Source of the DNA: Spinacia oleracea
Lineage: Eukaryota > Streptophyta > Magnoliopsida > Caryophyllales > Amaranthaceae
Length of the DNA: 64,000 nucleotides
Assembly: GCF_020520425.1 (NCBI RefSeq)
Contig: NC_079491.1
Span: forward strand, 3,348,001 to 3,412,000
Direction: 5' to 3'
Shown here: piece after piece, positions 58,241 through 64,000 of the stretch
Numbering within the stretch: position 1 is the stretch's first letter
Layout of the letters: the number at the start of each line of letters is the position of its first letter
Translations under genes and position numbers: made by a program
The notes under the pieces: model-generated
What the model was told of the DNA's origin: nothing
Database searches by the model: none
The model's input: only the letters and a program-made list of their open reading frames with translations

Positions 58241-58661
58241 GGCTTTATTTGGTTGGGAGGAATTGGAAGGAAAAGAAAAGAAAGGGAAGGAAAAATAATG
58301 TTTCTTATATTTGGTTCAAAAAATTATATGGGAAGTGAAAGGAAATGAAGGGAATTGGAAGGAAAGCTCACTGTATAAAAGTTTCACTTTCCTTTTATCT
58401 CAAAATTGGAGGAATTTGGAAGAAAAGAAAAAATTAAATCTGTCAAACAAAATATTAAAGCTTAAACACACGTTTTTTTCTTTCCTTCCCTTCTCTTCCT
58501 TTACTAATGTTGTACCAAACATGAGATTCCTATCATTTTCTTTCATCGTACCAAACATGGGAAAATATATTTTATTTCCTTTCCTTTCCTTTCTCTTCCT
58601 TTCTCTTCCCTTCCTTTCTCTTCTCTTCCCTTCCTTTACTAATATCGAACCAAATAGGGCC
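58241..58661. mobile_element. PIF/Harbinger-like MITE at the 5' end of the DUF3615-like gene
   Basis: The ends GGCTTTATTTGGTT and inverted GGCCCTATTTGGTT are flanked by TTA (58238-58240 and 58662-58664). It is 421 bp and rich in GGAAAGGAAGG words. Confidence 0.75.
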
Positions 58662-58785
58662 TTAGACGATGAGCACCTCTGCGCCAACCCAAACCCTTTT
58701 CTTCCCCAATTCCCTTTTCCATTAAAAGCTTCTAAATTTGGCGCGTCCAAGTTATATTAACGAGGCTCTCGCAATTTGGATTATA

Positions 58786-59031
58786 CACCCGGTTGCACAG
58801 TGCTCAATTGCTCATTGTGCACCCCGTTGAACATTTATTGAAAATCTAATGAACAATGAGAACGATTTCAATGTACATGTACTAGTGAAATATTTAAACT
58901 ATATGTTCTATGAATTTGAACTATATGTTCATTGGCTATATGTTCTTTGGGTATGAACAATATGTTCTTTGTATTTGAACTATATGTTCTTTGTAAAACA
59001 GGGTGCACAGTGAGCATTGTGCACCCGGGTG
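58786..59031. mobile_element. MITE with CACCCGG ends
   Basis: The ends CACCCGGTTGCACAGTGCTC and inverted CACCCGGGTGCACAATGCTC match at 17 of 20. The interior repeats CTATATGTTCTTTG. It is related to 3068-3290. No clear flanking duplication was found. Confidence 0.55.
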
Positions 59032-60771
59032 AACTATATGTTATATTAGGATCGGAATTTTGTATTTTTTTTATGTACATTTAAACTTATTTTAACTTGT
59101 GTATGTAGATGGAGAAATTTCAAATTAATCTGCTTAATTGGCATATTCAGTAGCATTCTCGTAATTATAATGAACAATATATCCCCTCAAAAAAAAAGTT
59201 AAAAAAAATGGTGAACAATATACAATCTAATTGCAATGTACAATCTAATTGATAATATGATACTTTTAAAAACTAAAAATAAAAGAAAATAATTTTAATA
59301 TAAAAAGAGATTGTACATTTAAATATGTGGATTGTATATTTTGATAATTTATTTACGAAAATACCCCTTAATATGTTTTGCTTGCCCATCATGGAGATTG
59401 GCTGGCAGAGCTCATGCCCGCACATTGGCACGGGATATATAAAATAAAGATTGTTACTCCGTAATTAACTTAGTCTTGTAGAAAAGGGAAGGATTAATAA
59501 TAACATTTTGCATCTATTAAAAGTAACTATGTTTAATTCGTGGAGTATTTTTTGCTAGTGGTTTGATATTTATTTTTTATTTTACTTACTAACTCTTCAT
59601 GTAAAAAAAATGTGTCCTTATCGGAGAATGGTGTTTATAAATTCTTGTAATAGGTGTATAAATCCCCTATCAATTTATCATTGTTGAAATCTACAAATTC
59701 TTAAAAATGAGAAAAGGTTGCAAAGATGAATATAAATGAGAGCCTTGTCATATATTGAGAGTCATATCCTAGTGCAGTAGTGTTAATTAAAATAATGGTA
59801 CGCATTGACATTAAATAAATAACCGAAGAAAAGCCCAAATACAAAATGCCACCAAAATGTGTCAAAATAAATTATACATGGGTATATATTAGATATTCGC
59901 ACGTACAATATCAAGTGGCACCAATAAAAATACCTTTTAGTACTAGTTGGTGTGAGCATTTGAATCTCCGCAAGATAGCAAATGTCAAATCTTCATACCC
60001 TTAACCATTTAATTATTGGAACCCTAAATCAATGAAAAAGGCCATACAAGATTACCATAAGCAATTTGATAAGTGTTTCATACTTCAAGTTGAGTACTAA
60101 AATTATCACAAGTCAAACAATTACTATCTAAGTTGAGCTATTGTTAAAAATCATAACATGCACACAATAGAGAAAGAAGTGAATAAACATGAAAATGATA
60201 ACCCAACTTAAGAATAACCTAACCGTCTCATTTGACACATATATACTAAGCATATTTCATCGAGTCACTAAACATGACATGATAAAAGATCAAATAAACA
60301 TATCTAAGGTAAAGTTATACATAGTAGTTCAAAGATAAATCATGTTCTCCATAATCATTAGATATCGTAGCCAAATCCTTATGTTTTCAAGTTGAATATA
60401 AGCATCTCATGAAAATCCTCCCAATAATGGAAACCTTTCCATTTCATATGTCTAGTATGCAAGAGGCACACAATAACCATGCAATATTGAAGGAAAACTA
60501 CCGTCGAAAACTCACGTCCAACTTTTTTTCACGTGGATCGCCACGTAGTAAAGTTTTTATCAGATAATAGTAGTATGTATTAAAGAATCTGGAAGATTGA
60601 ATCAAGATTAAGAAGTACGTAGTATTATTCTTAATAAAAGTGAACAAAAGAAAGAAACATAGAAAAAAAAAACAATTAGAGTTCATATAAAACATAAACA
60701 TAAAAAAATCCTCCTTGCTTGATTCGATATCTTGTTGTTTGCTTATATTGAAGACGTGAAGCACTCCCTTC

Positions 60772-61086
60772 TAGGGGTGTTAATGAGCCAAGCCTGCTCT
60801 TGAACTATTTGATGCTCGGCTCGCTAAAGCTTGTTCAAACCTCGGCTTGAGCGGGCTCGATTCGAGCTCGAGTTCGACTCGAGATCTTAACAAGCCGATC
60901 CTGAGCTATCCTAAGCTCGGTTCGAAAGCTCGTGAGCAAGATCAAGCATTTTAAGAATAATACTGTAATTTTTACTGCTTCATATGAATAAGTGGAGAAA
61001 AATGATATGAATAAGATTTTACTGTAATTTTTTTTTATTTGAATTAGGACCCAGAAACTCAAGCTCTAAATTTGTTGTAATTTCTA
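60772..61086. repeat. GAGCTCG-rich insertion in the right arm
   Basis: The left arm reads the equivalent of CCCTTCTACAGGGTCC without interruption. Here the words CTTCTA and TTTCTA bound a 315-bp insert beginning GGGGTGTTAATGAGCC, a common hAT-like repeat start in plants. Confidence 0.6.
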
Positions 61087-61269
61087 CAGGGTCCTAATTC
61101 AAATAATAATAATAAAAAAAAAAAAACATAGAGCACAACAAACTATTTAGTAAAAGAAAAAGTGGTACATTAGTTTAGACTTCAGAGGGCGTTGGTGGCA
61201 TGCAAACTGGAAATAACTCATACGTTCCACCCTACTCCATTAGAGATAATTCAAAATGTTTAAAAGAAA

Positions 61270-61640
61270 TATAACTTTGTCCATCTCTTTTTGTTTTTTA
61301 CGTTTTTCTTTTTGGATGTCCTAAAATATATTTTACATTTCCTTTTATATTATCACATAAATGTTTTAATATTTTATCAAAATTTGTGTCCAATGATTAT
61401 TTTAACCAATTAAATTCATTGGATCATTTAATCTCTCCCACTTTTCCATTGAAATATTTGAATTTTCTCATTTCCCAATATCAGGATTTTGATAAAAGTG
61501 AAAACATTATAAATAAACGTAATTTGTCTTAGTTTTTTTTTTTTTTTTTTTAAAAAAAGAGGAATCTCAATGCACATTAATTAGTTGTTAAAACGCTTGC
61601 AAAATAGCAAATGTAAAGAACAAAAAGAAACGAAGGAGAT
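61270..61640. mobile_element. Degenerate Stowaway-type MITE in the right arm
   Basis: CTTTGTCCATCTCTTTTTG at the left and inverted CTCCTTCGTTTCTTTTTG at the right. The interior is related to 6059-6433. Confidence 0.6.
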
Positions 61641-61894
61641 ATATTTTAAGGAAGGATTTGAGAGAAGAGTAGGACCACTTGTGCGCTTGCATGGAAGATG
61701 GAAGACAACCATAAACTAAATACAACAAAACCTTGAAACAAAACCAACAAATGTAACTTATTAAACAAATAACTTATGTTAACATCAAAGCTAACAAAAT
61801 TAGACAAACGTTGGGGTTGTGCTTGAATGCAAGTAATTGGCTATTTCAAGTGATAAGACCAAGGTGGTGGTCGGAAATGAGTGCATGTCATGGG

Positions 61895-62645
61895 TAGTGG
61901 CGGATCCAGGATTTTAGGAATGGTGTGTCACAATAAACCGCGTATTAAACAAAAACAAAAATAAACATACAAATAGAGTGAACATCATAGAAAATTCACA
62001 TAATACATGGTTTTTATTTTTACACTTTATATTTCTTGTAATATCGGTATTATGGTATATTGGTATGTCTTTCTATACTCTTTCCAAGTGATACATATCC
62101 AAGTCCTACGGTCATACGGTCAATCCCATGATTTAAAACTTGATAGGTCATATTCAATACACTATTTTGACGCCCCCTCAATTTTAGTTTGTGTAAAATA
62201 ATATTCCGAAGCATATTAATGTAACCTAAAATCATATACATTCGTTTAAATATATTAAACACGTGGTATATATAATATAATTTAATACGAAAAACATAGT
62301 TCACCATAACCTATTTACTTTTTAAAGGTTTTGGAGCACAAAAATAAAATAGAGAAGGAAAAAACAAGGGGTACAACTGTACAATGTTGATATTACAATC
62401 AAACCAAACTACCCAATGACCAAGACATACGAAGTGAATAAGGAAGGTTAAAAAAAAAAAACAAGCACTGCAGAGTCGAACCCAGGTCTCGGCTGGGACA
62501 GTTAACGTTAATGAAATTGTGTAAGAAACCACTGAAGCAGAAGAATAAATGTGATACTTTATGCAGGCTAATTACATTTGTCGAATTTTTCCCGAGGAAT
62601 GGTGGGTCCTGTGACCCACCATGCACAAGGCTAGTTCCGCCACTG
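61895..62645. mobile_element. hAT element, non-autonomous, 751 bp
   Basis: The ends TAGTGGCGGATCCAGG and inverted CAGTGGCGGAACTAGCC are flanked by a perfect 8-bp duplication GTCATGGG (61887-61894 and 62646-62653). The left arm reads the inverse of GTGCATGTCATGGGCTCATG without an insert. Confidence 0.92.
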
Positions 62646-62845
62646 GTCATGGGCTCATGGCATTCAAATTTTATGGTTATGACAAAGAAATCGGTTTTCC
62701 AATCCTAGTTTGTGAGAGTAAGAGAAAATGGTTTTTTGTTTTGTTTCTTTACATGGAAATTGATCGTGTTATGTGGAATAGTTCAATGATCAATTATAAT
62801 AAAACTAGTTTTGGATGTTTCAAATTTGAAATTTAGGGGTGTAAG

Positions 62846-63560
62846 TTCTTATTATTATATACGATAAGATAAGATAAGATAGGATATAATCTATTTTTGC
62901 AAAAACAATTTCAGAAAAGTTCAATAAAAATAAAAATACAGAGTTAGGTATTTTCCAGTAAAAATAAGTTCGAATAAGTTAATTTCAGTAAAAATAATTC
63001 AAACTTGATCGCATAATGCGCCACGTATACCACATGTATATAATAAATAAACTAGTGTGTAGCTCGGGCGTTGCTCCGGGCCGGTTTTACTTTTAGTGGG
63101 GTTTACTTTTTGTTAAAATGTTCCCATTTTTAAAAGATTGTATTTTACATTTAAATGGGAAAAATAAAACATACACTATAGCTAGCTAAAATGATAAGAA
63201 ACGAAATTTTTAATCCATAAGGTTTGTTGTTCGATTCTTACTACATGCTTTTGTACGTAACACATAAACGCTTTTATAAACATCTTTTAATATATATATT
63301 AGTATGTGTTCTTTTCAAGCTCTAATATTAACAATTGATATACAACCTACACTGTTTTTACAAAGTTAAAGAGGAAACATCGAAATTAATTTTACACAAT
63401 TCTGTACATTGTATATGTCTTTACATTGTATGTGTCTTTACAGTGTATTGTGACATGACAAGAAGCCAAGCCAAGAAATAAAAATAAAATGTATGGATCT
63501 ACTTGGTCAACAATTTATCACGATAAACATTTACCCATTTACCCATTTACCCATTTACCC
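62846..63560. other. AT-rich flank with a possible Helitron end
   Basis: GATAA repeats near 62868. At 63051-63085 the minus strand reads a GC-rich hairpin-like segment, then ACACACTAGT, like a Helitron 3' end with the element lying to the right. CCCATTTA is repeated four times at 63533-63558. No gene is seen. Confidence 0.45.
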
Positions 63561-64000
63561 TTACTCCTTTCCTTTTGGGGGGCTCATCTTAAGTTCATCT
63601 TCACTAACATAATTAGATAGATTCACATATCTATCTTGATCTCGTTTAAGTCTCCATTGTGACCTACAAGTTACACATTTTGTTAATATTTTCCACTTTT
63701 GAGTCATTTTCCAGGTCATCAAACACTCCTCGTGGATAGGAATCTTACACGTTTCACATGCCACCATTCTATCTCCCGACCTCCCAGTCTCAAGACAGAT
63801 AGGACACGTGGCACCAACATCTGCTTCCATGCACGGCTTTATACTCGCCCCCTGTATGCCTAACTCCTTCTTCAAGAAGAACATCTGATGGAACCTCTGA
63901 CGTAGAGTCCGGCTTGCCAGAGATTTTGGAGAACTAGAGGTGGCTTGAAGCCTCTCTAGGTGGCAAGGGTTTAGGGTTTGACTCTTTAGGCTAGGGTCGT
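63561..64000 (-). CDS. C4HC3 zinc-finger (RING/PHD-type) protein, 5' part beyond the window
   Basis: The frame is open from the right edge to the stop at 63561-63563, so the start may lie outside the window; an internal Met is at 63884. Residues near the middle read CPICLETG...CETCKIPIHEEC...CVTC, giving eight zinc ligands in C4HC3 order, as in RING-variant or PHD fingers. RING-type proteins are usually ubiquitin ligases, but the class is not certain. The tail is basic then acidic, ending SPPKGKE. The last ~70 bases of this gene are duplicated at 55225-55300. A Helitron-like end at 63051 suggests it could be captured sequence. Confidence 0.65.
   Translation of the reverse strand, partial: DPSLKSQTLNPCHLERLQATSSSPKSLASRTLRQRFHQMFFLKKELGIQGASIKPCMEADVGATCPICLETGRSGDRMVACETCKIPIHEECLMTWKMTQKWKILTKCVTCRSQWRLKRDQDRYVNLSNYVSEDELKMSPPKGKE

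Larger units (their letters stand above)
59418..62845 (-). repeat. Right arm of the large inverted repeat
   Basis: It is the reverse complement of 50152-53585. It carries insertions absent from the left arm: a 315-bp repeat (60772-61086) and a hAT element (61895-62645). No gene is seen. Confidence 0.85.

Noticed and set aside
58311-58760. 149-residue plus-strand frame and its antisense partner
   Set aside because: They lie over the purine/pyrimidine-rich MITE at 58241-58661. The composition is simple-sequence.

Overview
This is a plant nuclear genomic window: genes have GT..AG introns with AT-rich interiors, and the DNA is full of plant-type transposons (Stowaway, PIF/Harbinger, hAT, Mutator-like, CACTA, LINE, SINE and Helitron-like ends). 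The gene content fits a eudicot. The species cannot be fixed from sequence alone; a Caryophyllales plant such as a spinach relative is only a guess.

Region by region. 0-10.8 kb: the 3' end of a chloroplast-envelope MPBQ/MSBQ methyltransferase gene (VTE3, + strand) converges on a complete 13-coding-exon SR-cyclophilin gene (CYP63-like, - strand, 696 aa). I recall these two as neighbours in Arabidopsis too. 12.4-13 kb: a single-exon 209-aa gene. 15.6-21 kb: poorly recognisable sequence, then a decayed copy of a plant-specific gene of unknown function. 22.3-43.7 kb: a second, direct copy of the block that holds the 5' part of CYP63, its upstream DNA and the 209-aa gene. This copy has lost CYP63 exons 1-6. 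Its truncated 3' side now abuts, through a phase-matched 91-bp intron, a gene with a MuDR-type PB1-like domain and a domain of the kind found in plant Ulp1-type transposon proteins. The copy is split by a complete 12,075-bp CACTA transposon (28203-40277, CGA target duplication) and by a 5'-truncated LINE carrying a SINE.

The CACTA element is the best-defined system here. It encodes an intact TNP2-type transposase (1,090 codons) and a second 11-exon gene (767 aa) joining a Ptta/En/Spm-type domain to a C-terminal Ulp1 cysteine protease with H, D, Q and C residues. It also carries two related 160-bp tandem arrays, a 74-bp palindromic tandem array, and palindromic subterminal repeats at both ends.

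43.7-64 kb is mostly mobile DNA: a 4.8-kb long-TIR element, a hAT element, and a pair of inverted ~3.4-kb arms (50.15-53.59 and 59.42-62.85 kb). The arms flank a DUF3615-like gene made of two repeated modules. The left arm carries a Mutator-like element with two tRNA-Arg-like sequences; the right arm carries a hAT element; each arm preserves the other's empty site. The window ends in a C4HC3 zinc-finger gene that runs off the right edge.

All exon coordinates were deduced by hand from splice sites and reading phase. No alignment, expression or database search was available.
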